DNA from: Aalborgiella sp031422495
Lineage (GTDB): Bacteria > Pseudomonadota > Gammaproteobacteria > Burkholderiales > Burkholderiaceae_C
DNA length: 21,640 bases
Assembly (NCBI GenBank): GCA_031422495.1
Contig: JANPLX010000183.1
Coordinates: forward strand, 1 to 21,640
Reading direction: 5' to 3'
Positions 7,211 through 14,982 of this stretch are shown here, one piece after another. Both the position numbers and the translations under genes were made by a program. Positions within the stretch are counted from its first letter, which is position 1. Each line of letters starts with the position of its first letter. The notes below the pieces were generated by a model that saw nothing but the letters and a program-made list of their open reading frames with translations, was not told the origin of the DNA and searched no databases.

Positions 7211-8140
7211 ATGGGACTTTTTAGCAAAGTAAAAGCACCAGCCTACGAGCAGTTGGGCATCATCGGCTGTGGTTTGATGGGTAGCTCATTCGCTTTGGCT
7301 ATGAAACGCGCTGGCTTGGTAAAACGCATCGTTGGCTACAGCAAATCACCCAGCACCACATCGCGTGCATTGCAACTTGGCGTGATTGATGTGGAAGCCG
7401 CATCAGCACTGCAAGCGGTTTCTGGCTCTGACATTGTGTTGATCGCCGTACCTGTCGCCGCCATCGAAGGCACCTTCAAAGCCATCAAGCACCTGATCAC
7501 ACCTGAGATGCTGATCATGGACGTGGGTTCTACCAAGCAAGATGTGGTTGACGCCGCGCAGCGTATATTGGGCAATCTTATTGGCACGTTTGTGCCGGCT
7601 CACCCCATAGCCGGCAAAGAACTCTCTGGCGTAGACAACGCCGATGTTAATTTGTACGCTGGCCGCCAAGTCATTTTCACGCCAATCGCGCGCACGCAGA
7701 TGGCGCAGTTGAACAAAGCCAAGACTGTGTGGACGGCACTGGGTTGCCACGTACAAAGCATGTCGCCGGAGGCGCATGACGCTGCTTTTGCCGCCGTCAG
7801 CCACTTGCCACATTTATTGGCATTTACCTTGATGAACAGTATCGCTGGGCAAAACCATGGTGCTGATTATTTCGGCTTGGCTGGCACGGGGTTTAGAGAT
7901 TTCACCCGCATCGCGGCCAGTGAGCCGCAGATGTGGCACGACATTTTGCTGGCAAATCGTACACAAATACTCGCGCAAATCGATCTCTTCAAGCAAACTT
8001 TGCAGGGTTTTGAAGCCAGCTTACAAGGTAATAACAGCCAGGCATTAGAAGCTGCTATTGCTAAAGCCAGCCAGTTACGCAACCAATGGCACATTGACAA
8101 CAGTATGTCTGGTGAGGCGCCTAGCCGTTCCAAAAAATAG
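7211..8140 (+). CDS. tyrA: Prephenate (or arogenate) dehydrogenase, tyrosine branch
   Basis: The protein oxidatively decarboxylates prephenate to 4-hydroxyphenylpyruvate using NAD(P)+. It has 309 residues: a Rossmann fold with GCGLMG at 19-24, HPIAGKE at 131-137 and SHLPH at 197-201, all typical of TyrA, and then a helical dimerisation domain. There is no fused chorismate mutase (unlike E. coli TyrA) and no ACT domain, so feedback control would have to act elsewhere. It ends in TAG, which shows amber is used as a normal stop here. With pheA 11 bases upstream and aroA-cmk 51 bases downstream, it probably belongs to one aromatic operon. Prephenate cannot be told from arogenate as substrate by eye. 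Confidence 0.93.
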   Translation: MGLFSKVKAPAYEQLGIIGCGLMGSSFALAMKRAGLVKRIVGYSKSPSTTSRALQLGVIDVEAASALQAVSGSDIVLIAVPVAAIEGTFKAIKHLITPEMLIMDVGSTKQDVVDAAQRILGNLIGTFVPAHPIAGKELSGVDNADVNLYAGRQVIFTPIARTQMAQLNKAKTVWTALGCHVQSMSPEAHDAAFAAVSHLPHLLAFTLMNSIAGQNHGADYFGLAGTGFRDFTRIAASEPQMWHDILLANRTQILAQIDLFKQTLQGFEASLQGNNSQALEAAIAKASQLRNQWHIDNSMSGEAPSRSKK

Positions 8141-8191
8141 ACTTCTCTGAGCTTATTTTTAGCTTCAACTTTAGTTTCCAAATTTGTAAGC

Positions 8192-10258
8192 ATGTTCAAT
8201 ACCGATTTTTTAGACATTCCCGCGCTCAGTCACGCTCACGGCACAGTCGTTTTACCAGGTTCGAAAAGTATTTCTAATCGCGTTTTACTACTCGCAGCGC
8301 TGAGCCAAGGCACCACAACGGTGCATGATTTACTGGATTCAGACGACACGCAGGTGATGCTGACCGCCCTGTCGCAACTTGGCTGCACGATCCAAAAATC
8401 CAATGGATTAGTCAAAAATTCAATTGAAATCAATGGCTTAGGCATTCATTCGGTTTTGCAATCGTCCAAGCTATACATGGGCAACGCTGGCACGGCAATG
8501 CGTCCGTTAACAGCTGCTTTAGCGCTGTTATCGAAGGGAAGCACGGAGTTCGAACTCAGCGGCGTGCCACGCATGCACGAGCGGCCGATTGGTGATTTGG
8601 TCGATGGACTGCGCCAATTGGGATGTCAGATTGACTATTTAGGACAAGATGGCTACCCGCCGCTACGTATCAGGGCTGCAAAATCCTTCCATTTAAATGA
8701 GCCGATCAAAGTCCGTGGCGATGTTTCTAGCCAGTTTTTGACTGCTCTACTCCTTGCGCTGCCTCTGGTGGCGACGCAAGATATCGTGATTGAAGTGCAA
8801 GGTGAGCTGATCTCAAAACCGTACATCGACATCACGCTGAATTTACTAGCGCGTTTTGGCATCAAGGTACAACGCGATGGATGGCAAAAGTTCACGATAC
8901 CCCAAGGGTGCCGGTACGTTTCACCGGGCAGCATTCACGTTGAAGCCGATGCTTCATCTGCTAGCTATTTTATAGCATTAGGAGCAATAAATAAGCCGGC
9001 TATAACAAAAAATTTCATTAAAAATGATGTTTATAGTACAAATTACGCTATTCGCGTCGAAGGCGTAGGCGCCGATTCAATTCAGGGCGACATTCGATTC
9101 ATAGAAGCTGCACAAGCCATGGGTGCGGTTGTCAACAGCGGCCCAAATCACCTTGAAATTTCACGCGGCTCTTGGCCCTTAAAAGCGGTTGATTTAGACT
9201 GCAACCATATCCCCGACGCAGCAATGACTTTGGCTGTGATGGCACTTTACGCCGACGGCACGACAACGCTGCGCAACATCGCCAGCTGGCGCGTCAAAGA
9301 AACTGACCGCATAGCTGCCATGGCTACCGAGCTGCGCAAACTCGGTGCAGCCGTGGTTGAAGGCGCTGATTTCATCTCAATTACCCCACCAAAAACTATT
9401 GCTGACTGGAAAACTGCACCGATTCACACCTATGACGACCACCGAGTCGCTATGTGTTTCTCTTTAGCGGCTTTCAACCCGGCCGGTTTACCAATTCGCA
9501 TTTTGGACCCCAAATGCGTCGCAAAAACCTTTCCCGATTACTTTGAAGCGCTGTTTTCGGTGGCTAAAACTGACTCAAAGAACATTCCCGTCATCACCGT
9601 GGATGGCCCCAGCGCCTCTGGCAAAGGCAGTTTGGCATCGCAATTAGCTCAAAAACTGGGCTACCACTACCTAGATTCGGGTGCTTTATACCGTGTGACG
9701 GCTTTTGCGGCGCTGCAGCAGGGTTTAAGCTTGGAGCCTAAGGACGAAATCGCCATCGCTGCGTTGGCAACAAGTTTGGTTGAAAAACTTCATTTGAGGT
9801 TTGAGGGTGACAGCATTTTGTTGAATGGCGACGATGTTGGCCATGACATCCGCTCTGAAGCGGGCGGCATGCACGCCTCGCAAGTGTCGGTTTTGCCTAT
9901 GGTTCGGCAGGCTTTGGTGAAGCTGCAGCACAGCTTTCGCACCCTGCCCGGTTTGGTGGCGGACGGACGCGATATGGGTACGGTGATCTTCCCTAACGCC
10001 GCTTTGAAGGTATTTTTGACTGCTAGCGCTGAAAAACGTGCTTTACGGCGCCATAACCAGTTGATTTCAAAGGGAATTTCAGCTATACTCGACGTTCTTC
10101 GTGTAGACCTTGAAGCGCGTGACGAACGGGACTCTTCCCGCAGCGTTGCTCCTTTGAAGCCCGCGCAAGATGCTAAGCTCTTGGACAACTCAGATTTATC
10201 GATTGAAGAATCGGTCAAAACCGTATTGAACTGGTGGCAAGGCAAACAGCGCTTTTAA
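8192..10258 (+). CDS. aroA-cmk: Fused EPSP synthase (AroA) and cytidylate kinase (Cmk)
   Basis: One 688-residue frame carries two enzymes. Residues about 1-460 are 5-enolpyruvylshikimate-3-phosphate synthase: LPGSKSISNR at 21-30, GNAGTAMRPL at 97-106 and RVKETDRIAAM near residue 370. Residues about 465-688 are CMP kinase: P-loop GPSASGKG at 472-479, the GRDMGTVIFP segment, and RDERDSSRSVAPL toward the end. The linker between them is short, and I find no stop or new ribosome site at the junction. The combination joins the last-but-one step of the shikimate pathway to pyrimidine nucleotide supply; the genes are simple neighbours in many relatives. Compared with E. coli AroA there are about 16 extra residues between ALGAI (262-266) and IRVEGVG, in AT-rich DNA that carries a copy of the short repeat. 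Confidence 0.95.
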   Translation: MFNTDFLDIPALSHAHGTVVLPGSKSISNRVLLLAALSQGTTTVHDLLDSDDTQVMLTALSQLGCTIQKSNGLVKNSIEINGLGIHSVLQSSKLYMGNAGTAMRPLTAALALLSKGSTEFELSGVPRMHERPIGDLVDGLRQLGCQIDYLGQDGYPPLRIRAAKSFHLNEPIKVRGDVSSQFLTALLLALPLVATQDIVIEVQGELISKPYIDITLNLLARFGIKVQRDGWQKFTIPQGCRYVSPGSIHVEADASSASYFIALGAINKPAITKNFIKNDVYSTNYAIRVEGVGADSIQGDIRFIEAAQAMGAVVNSGPNHLEISRGSWPLKAVDLDCNHIPDAAMTLAVMALYADGTTTLRNIASWRVKETDRIAAMATELRKLGAAVVEGADFISITPPKTIADWKTAPIHTYDDHRVAMCFSLAAFNPAGLPIRILDPKCVAKTFPDYFEALFSVAKTDSKNIPVITVDGPSASGKGSLASQLAQKLGYHYLDSGALYRVTAFAALQQGLSLEPKDEIAIAALATSLVEKLHLRFEGDSILLNGDDVGHDIRSEAGGMHASQVSVLPMVRQALVKLQHSFRTLPGLVADGRDMGTVIFPNAALKVFLTASAEKRALRRHNQLISKGISAILDVLRVDLEARDERDSSRSVAPLKPAQDAKLLDNSDLSIEESVKTVLNWWQGKQRF
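8959..9026 (+). repeat. Copy of a short degenerate repeat inside the aroA reading frame
   Basis: The core block 8973-9006 holds TAGCATTA and, 24 bases after the T, CGGCTATAAC. It matches the minus-strand block 748-715 at 23 of 34 positions, 6048-6081 at 21 and 10346-10379 at 20, by hand count without gaps. The left part encodes conserved EPSP synthase residues (SYFIALGAI), while the right part encodes residues that the E. coli enzyme lacks. The local sequence is far richer in A and T than the rest of the gene (ATA, TTA, AAT and AAA codons). Confidence 0.5.
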
Positions 10259-10403
10259 ACTCCCTTCGCACGACAAGTGCATGGTTTAATGGCATTTTAT
10301 AAACTTAACCCGCCCTAACCGGCAGAAAATATCCGTCTTTAGCTATAGAAACAGGAGCAATTGTGCTGCTGTACATAATACTTTAGATGGCATAGGAAAA
10401 TAC
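10259..10403 (+). promoter_or_regulatory. rpsA upstream region
   Basis: This 145-base gap follows cmk and should hold the rpsA promoter and leader. The only clear element is AGGA eight bases before the rpsA ATG. TACATAATACT near 10371-10381 could serve as a -10 region, but I find no convincing -35 at the right distance. The stretch also contains the fourth, weaker copy of the short repeat. Confidence 0.35.
10337..10385 (+). repeat. Possible fourth, more diverged copy of the short repeat
   Basis: The block 10346-10379 shares TAG, then AGGAGCAAT, with the aroA copy: 20 of 34 ungapped matches by hand. The CGGCTA core has decayed here, and against the gyrA-pheA copy the match is much lower. It lies in the same orientation relative to transcription as the other three. 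Confidence 0.3.
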
Positions 10404-11795
10404 ATGTCAGAATCTTTTGCAGACCTATTTGAAGAATCCCAGAAAAGTTCCGAAACACGCATTGGTGAAGTCGTCACCGCTGAAGTGATTCGTATTGAGC
10501 ACAGCTTCGTTGTTGTTAACGCAGGCCTGAAATCAGAAGCCTACGTTCCCCTATCAGAATTCAAAAGCGACAATGGTGACATCGAATGCCAAGTTGGCGA
10601 ATTCGTGTCAGTTGCCATTGTTCAAATGGAAAACGGTTACGGCGACACTATCGTCAGCCGCGACACAGCCAAGCGCCTTGCGTCATGGATGAGCTTAGAG
10701 AAATCGCTCGAATCTGGCGAGTTCGTCACTGGCGTTACCTCTGGCAAAGTCAAAGGTGGCTTGACGGTTTTGGTCAATGGCATCCGCGCATTCTTGCCAG
10801 GCTCGCTCATCGAAGCGCGTCCTATCAAAGACTTGTCTCCCTACGAAAACAAGACTTTGCAATTCAAAGTTATCAAGCTTGATCGTAAGCGCAACAACGT
10901 GGTGCTGAGCCACCGCGCAGTGTTGGAAGTCTCTCAAGGTGCAGAGCGCGCCAAGATGATGGAGACATTGAAAGAAGGCGCAGTTGTTCACGGCGTGGTT
11001 AAAAACATCACTGAATACGGTGCATTCGTTGACTTGGGCGGCATTGATGGCTTGTTGCACATCACCGACATGGCATGGCGCCGTGTTCGCCACCCATCAG
11101 AAGTGGTCACTGCGGGTCAAGAAATCACCGCCAAAATTCTCAAGTTTGATACTGAGAAAAACCGCGTTTCCTTGGGTCTCAAGCAAATGGGTGATGATCC
11201 TTGGATGGGCGTTAACCGTCGCTACCCACAAGACACACGCTTGTTCGGTAAGATCACCAATATCGCTGACTACGGCGCATTTGTGGAACTCGAGCCAGGC
11301 ATCGAAGGTTTGGTGCACGTTTCTGAAATGGACTGGACCAACAAGAACATCGCTCCTTCCAAACTCGTCACTTTGGGTGATGAAGTTGAAGTCATGGTAT
11401 TGGAAATCGACGAAGACAAGCGCCGTATTTCTTTGGGTATGAAGCAATGCAAAGCCAACCCATGGCAAGATTTCGCGCAAAACACCAAGCGTGGCGACCG
11501 CGTCAAAGGCCCGATCAAATCCATCACAGACTTTGGTGTGTTCGTTGGTTTGGCAGCTGGCATCGACGGTTTGGTTCACCTGTCCGATCTGTCATGGAAC
11601 GAGACTGGCGAAGCAGCTGTGCGCAACTACAAAAAGGGCCAAGAAGTTGAAGCGTTGGTGTTGGCAATTGATGTCGACCGCGAGCGTATCTCTTTGGGTA
11701 TCAAGCAACTCGACTCTGATCCGTTCACCACCTTTGCGTCTATCAACGACAAAGGCCAAGTGGTTACAGGTAAAGTCAAGACGGTTGATGCTTAG
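10404..11795 (+). CDS. rpsA: 30S ribosomal protein S1, cut short by an in-frame TAG
   Basis: S1 binds mRNA on the small ribosomal subunit and helps initiation on messages with weak ribosome sites. The frame gives 463 residues and five complete S1 domains, at about 20-86, 104-170, 190-260, 276-347 and 363-434 (for example ITEYGAFVDLGGIDGLLHI in the third). The stop TAG at 11793-11795 comes about 14 residues into the sixth domain, directly after VKTVDA, where the family usually continues with a lysine or arginine and GA. One base change (AAG to TAG) would explain it. The usual length near 560 is restored if the codon is read through. In E. coli the sixth domain is known to be dispensable for growth, so a shortened S1 could still work. 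Sequencing error, recent mutation and suppression all remain possible. Confidence 0.93.
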   Translation: MSESFADLFEESQKSSETRIGEVVTAEVIRIEHSFVVVNAGLKSEAYVPLSEFKSDNGDIECQVGEFVSVAIVQMENGYGDTIVSRDTAKRLASWMSLEKSLESGEFVTGVTSGKVKGGLTVLVNGIRAFLPGSLIEARPIKDLSPYENKTLQFKVIKLDRKRNNVVLSHRAVLEVSQGAERAKMMETLKEGAVVHGVVKNITEYGAFVDLGGIDGLLHITDMAWRRVRHPSEVVTAGQEITAKILKFDTEKNRVSLGLKQMGDDPWMGVNRRYPQDTRLFGKITNIADYGAFVELEPGIEGLVHVSEMDWTNKNIAPSKLVTLGDEVEVMVLEIDEDKRRISLGMKQCKANPWQDFAQNTKRGDRVKGPIKSITDFGVFVGLAAGIDGLVHLSDLSWNETGEAAVRNYKKGQEVEALVLAIDVDRERISLGIKQLDSDPFTTFASINDKGQVVTGKVKTVDA

Positions 11796-12095
11796 GGCGC
11801 TTATATCGACCTCGGCGAAGACATCTTGGGCTACCTGCGCGCTTCAGAAATCAGCCGCGACCGCGTTGAAGACGCACGTAATGTGCTCAAAGAAGGCGAC
11901 GAAGTTACAGCCGTTGTGGTCAATATCGACCGAAAAACACGTAACATCCAGTTGTCCATCAAGGCCAAAGATGCTGCTGACCAAGGCGAAGCCATGGCAG
12001 CACTGAGCCAGTCGTCAGCGCGTGAGAACGCTGGTACAACCAGCTTGGGTGCATTATTGCGCGCTAAGTTGGACAATGGTGGTGATAAAGAATAA
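11796..12095 (+). pseudogene. rpsA: Separated sixth S1 domain and C-terminal tail of rpsA
   Basis: The 99 codons after the TAG stay in the rpsA frame and end in TAA at 12093. They encode the rest of domain six (GAYIDLGEDILGYLRASEIS, then VVVNIDRKTRNIQLSIKAKD) and a typical Burkholderiales tail rich in Ala, Ser and Gly ending LGALLRAKLDNGGDKE. No other stop or frameshift is seen, so this piece shows no decay beyond the one codon. Independent translation would need a new start; only a TTG at 11826 is near, without a clear ribosome site. Confidence 0.8.
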
Positions 12096-12178
12096 TTAAT
12101 CAATTTTTGATTAATTGAAGACGTCACACCTAATAGGAAGATTTTCTCGATTCAAAATATTCCCAACAAGTGTGGCGT
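12094..12178 (+). other. Inverted repeats between rpsA and ihfB
   Basis: A perfect AT-rich hairpin starts in the rpsA stop codon: AATTAATCAA at 12094-12103, a TTT loop, and TTGATTAATT at 12107-12116. A second pair, ACGTCACAC at 12121-12129 and GTGTGGCGT at 12170-12178, has one mismatch and a 40-base loop. Neither has the GC stem plus T tract of a standard terminator. They might protect the rpsA 3' end or act as a protein site. Confidence 0.5.
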
Positions 12179-12216
12179 TATTTATTGTGCAAGCTAAAAC
12201 TTTGGTGTAGAGCGAC

Positions 12217-12510
12217 ATGACACGTTCTGATTTGGTAGAAGAGTTAGCAGCCCGTTTCGGCCAGTTAACCCACAGAGACGCTGAGTCTGCCGTTAAGGCG
12301 TTGGTTGATGCCATGAGCAACGCCTTGGTGAGCGGCCACCGCATTGAAATTCGCGGTTTTGGCAGTTTCTCGGTCAGCTACCGTGCGCCACGCATTGGTC
12401 GCAACCCGCGCTCGGGTGAAAGCGTCGCTATTCCTGAGAAACGTGTGCCGCATTTCAAAACAGGTAAAGCTTTACGTGAATCTGTTGATGCATTCACTAA
12501 AAAAGCTTGA
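12217..12510 (+). CDS. ihfB: Integration host factor subunit beta
   Basis: IhfB pairs with IhfA to form the DNA-bending IHF heterodimer, used in recombination, replication and sigma-54 promoters. The 97-residue product has the DNABII fold: MTRSDLVEELAARFGQLTHR at the start, GFGSFSVSYRAPRIGRNPRS at 48-67 and the arm with Pro64, the residue that inserts between bases. The phrase RFGQLTHRDAESAVK is typical of the beta subunit rather than alpha or HU. It follows rpsA, as in E. coli and most Burkholderiales, with 121 bases between, so it may have its own promoter. Confidence 0.95.
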   Translation: MTRSDLVEELAARFGQLTHRDAESAVKALVDAMSNALVSGHRIEIRGFGSFSVSYRAPRIGRNPRSGESVAIPEKRVPHFKTGKALRESVDAFTKKA

Positions 12511-12570
12511 TGCTTTACTTGTTACTTTAAAGATTTTTAAATTTTGAACATTTGAATTTAACAACATTAC

Positions 12571-12828
12571 ATGAACAAACTGACGTGGTTGCTTAAGTGG
12601 GTACTTAAAGCAGCCATTTTTTTTACGCTATTTGCGTTTGCTCTCAATAACCAACAAGAAATAACCGTTTACTTCTTCTTTGGCACTGTGTGGAAAACAT
12701 CCCTGGTTATTGTAGTTTTGGCTGTTTTCGCTTGTGGGCTGATGGTCGGCATTCTCGGTATGGTGCCACGTTGGTGGCTGCACAGACGCGTTGCGATGAA
12801 GTCTAAAAAAGCGAACACAATACTCTGA
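12571..12828 (+). CDS. lapA: LapA, inner-membrane LPS assembly protein (DUF1049)
   Basis: The 85-residue protein has two predicted membrane helices (about 8-25 and 43-64), separated by the NNQQEITVYFFFGTVW turn, and a basic C-terminus (HRRVAMKSKK). This is the LapA/YciS plan. LapA works with LapB in control of LPS assembly. lapB starts 28 bases after its stop, so the pair is surely cotranscribed. Confidence 0.88.
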   Translation: MNKLTWLLKWVLKAAIFFTLFAFALNNQQEITVYFFFGTVWKTSLVIVVLAVFACGLMVGILGMVPRWWLHRRVAMKSKKANTIL

Positions 12829-12856
12829 AACTGTTGTCTAAAATTTTTTAAGCCCT

Positions 12857-14011
12857 ATGAATTTTGATTTGAGTTGGATTTTGCTAGGTTTGCCATTGGC
12901 CTTCGTGCTGGGCTGGATGGCATCGAGCTTCGATTTACGCCAGCTACGCATGGAAAACCGACAAGCACCCAAAGCGTATTTCAAAGGTCTGAATTTTTTA
13001 TTAAACGAGCAACAAGACAAAGCCATTGATGCTTTTGTTGAAGCCGTCCAAAGCGACCCTGATACTTCTGAGCTTCATTTTGCACTCGGTAATTTGTTTC
13101 GCCGACGTGGCGAATACGACCGCGCTGTGCGCGTGCATGAGCATCTGCTGTCTCGTGGTGATTTAAGCCAAGCCGAAAGTGAGCGTGCGCAGCATGCCTT
13201 AGCCTTAGATTTTTTAAAAGCCGGATTGCTTGATCGCGCAGAAGATGCCTTGCGCAAGTTAGATAATACGCCGTATGAGGCGCAGTCATTGTTATCCTTA
13301 CTCTCTATTTACGAACGCTCACGCGATTGGGAGCACGCTTCTGAAATTGCAGAAAAATTGCAAACCTCCGGTCACGGCAGTTTCAGCAGCCGTCAAGCCC
13401 ATTATTTGTGCGAACAAGCCTCCGTCAAAGCCAAACTAGGTGAACTCGGTCGGGCAAAAGCATTGTTAGACCAAGCCATCGCCGTTGCGCCTCATGCACC
13501 ACGTCCACACATCGATTTAGCCAACGTCATGCACCGCATGGGCGATGCAAAATCAGCCTATGAAATATTCAGTGCTTTGATCGTACAAGACAGTTTGATT
13601 ATTCCGCTTATAGCGAAGCAATTCAGCTCATTGGCCAGCGAGTGCCAACGCAACGAGCAAGCCTTAGTATTATTACAAACCAGCTACAAAAAAAATCCAT
13701 CGTTAGATGTACTTGATGCGGTAGTTCTGCTTGATGCACTCACACCATCAGGTAACTCTGCGCGTGATTGGTATGTCAAGCATTTGGAAAACGAACCTTC
13801 GTTGATTGCCGCAGCACAATGGATTTCTGGTGAAAAGCTTGAGCACGAACAATTTCACCCACAAGTTCAGCGTGCACTTGACCATGCGGTGACGCCCTTA
13901 CGTCGCTATCGCTGTGCAGCATGTGGTTTTGATGCTGTTCAGCATTATTGGAATTGCCCTGGCTGTCAGACGTGGGACAGTTACCCAGCTAAGCGCATTG
14001 AAGAACTATAA
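12857..14011 (+). CDS. lapB: LapB, TPR/rubredoxin-type LPS regulator
   Basis: LapB (YciM) is an inner-membrane adaptor that in E. coli directs LpxC to FtsH and so limits lipid A synthesis. The 384-residue product has one N-terminal membrane helix (about 5-22), a long array of TPR-like helices (for example AIDAFVEAVQSDPDTSELHF), and a C-terminal zinc-ribbon of rubredoxin type with Cys353, Cys356, Cys367 and Cys370 (CAACGF and CPGC). All family features are present at the usual length. It sits between lapA and the heptose genes, giving an LPS-related cluster. Confidence 0.94.
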   Translation: MNFDLSWILLGLPLAFVLGWMASSFDLRQLRMENRQAPKAYFKGLNFLLNEQQDKAIDAFVEAVQSDPDTSELHFALGNLFRRRGEYDRAVRVHEHLLSRGDLSQAESERAQHALALDFLKAGLLDRAEDALRKLDNTPYEAQSLLSLLSIYERSRDWEHASEIAEKLQTSGHGSFSSRQAHYLCEQASVKAKLGELGRAKALLDQAIAVAPHAPRPHIDLANVMHRMGDAKSAYEIFSALIVQDSLIIPLIAKQFSSLASECQRNEQALVLLQTSYKKNPSLDVLDAVVLLDALTPSGNSARDWYVKHLENEPSLIAAAQWISGEKLEHEQFHPQVQRALDHAVTPLRRYRCAACGFDAVQHYWNCPGCQTWDSYPAKRIEEL

Positions 14012-14028
14012 AACCTTTATATTCGAAC

Positions 14029-14982
14029 ATGACCCTTCCTCAGATCATTTTTAAGACCATCTCAAAAGAAGCAATTGCCAAAGCCAAAGTATTGGTCGTA
14101 GGGGATGCCATGCTTGATCGTTATTGGTATGGCACTGTAGACCGCATCTCGCCAGAAGCACCCGTGCCCGTTGTGCGTGTGACTCGTGAAGAAGACAGAA
14201 TTGGCGCTGCTGCCAACGTCGCCTACAACGTCGTTACCATGGGTGCGCAAGCTTCCTTACTCACTGTTGTAGGCAATGATGAAGCCGGCCATAAACTAGA
14301 AGTCTTGGTTGCTGCAACGGGTATCAAGCCCTACTTTGGACGTGATGCGGACTTAAAAACCACCGTCAAATTACGTGTCATCGGAAGGCAGCAACAACTC
14401 TTGCGTGTTGATTTTGAGAATACCCCCAAACATGAAGTGCTGGCTTCACAAACATCAGAGTTTGCAAAACATCTAGCCACCCATGAAGTCGTGTTGTTTT
14501 CCGATTACGCCAAAGGCAGCTTAGCGCACGTTGTTGACATGATCGCCTTAGCACGCAGCGCTGGCAAAACTGTGCTGGTAGACCCCAAAGGCTCAGACTA
14601 CGTGCGCTACGCTGGCGCAACCGTCATTACACCCAACAAAAACGAAATGCAAGCAGCGGTAGGCGCTTGGAAAGACGATGCCGAGCTTGCCATCAAAGCG
14701 CAAAATTTACGTACACAGCTAAAACTTGACGCCGTTTTAGTTACGCGCAGCGAAGAAGGCATGTCTTTGTTTGATGCGCAAGGTGCTTTGCATGTGCCAA
14801 CGCATGTCTTGGAAGTGTTTGATGTGACAGGCGCTGGGGATAGCGTCATCGCCACCCTTGCCACTCTGCTGGCTACTGGTTTGCCCTTACGCGAAGCTAT
14901 GCCTTATGCAAACAAAGCAGGCGGCATTGTGGTGGGTAAATTTGGCACGGCAACGGTGTCATTTAAGGAGCTATTTGTATGA
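14029..14982 (+). CDS. rfaE1: D-glycero-beta-D-manno-heptose-7-phosphate kinase (kinase-only HldE half)
   Basis: The enzyme phosphorylates heptose 7-phosphate at carbon 1, on the way to ADP-heptose for the LPS inner core. It has 317 residues, a PfkB/ribokinase fold with VLVVGDAMLDRYWYG near the N-terminus, DRISPEAPVPVV as the substrate region, and DVTGAGDS at 265-272 with Asp271 as the catalytic base. There is no C-terminal adenylyltransferase domain, unlike E. coli HldE; that activity must come from a separate gene outside the window. This split form is also called HldA. Its TGA stop overlaps the ATG of hldD by four bases, so the two are translationally coupled. Confidence 0.93.
   Translation: MTLPQIIFKTISKEAIAKAKVLVVGDAMLDRYWYGTVDRISPEAPVPVVRVTREEDRIGAAANVAYNVVTMGAQASLLTVVGNDEAGHKLEVLVAATGIKPYFGRDADLKTTVKLRVIGRQQQLLRVDFENTPKHEVLASQTSEFAKHLATHEVVLFSDYAKGSLAHVVDMIALARSAGKTVLVDPKGSDYVRYAGATVITPNKNEMQAAVGAWKDDAELAIKAQNLRTQLKLDAVLVTRSEEGMSLFDAQGALHVPTHVLEVFDVTGAGDSVIATLATLLATGLPLREAMPYANKAGGIVVGKFGTATVSFKELFV

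Noticed and set aside
11793..12095. Reading TAG as an amino acid codon across this organism
   Set aside because: tyrA (8138-8140) and tupC (18558-18556) end properly in TAG at the expected family lengths, so amber works as a stop here.
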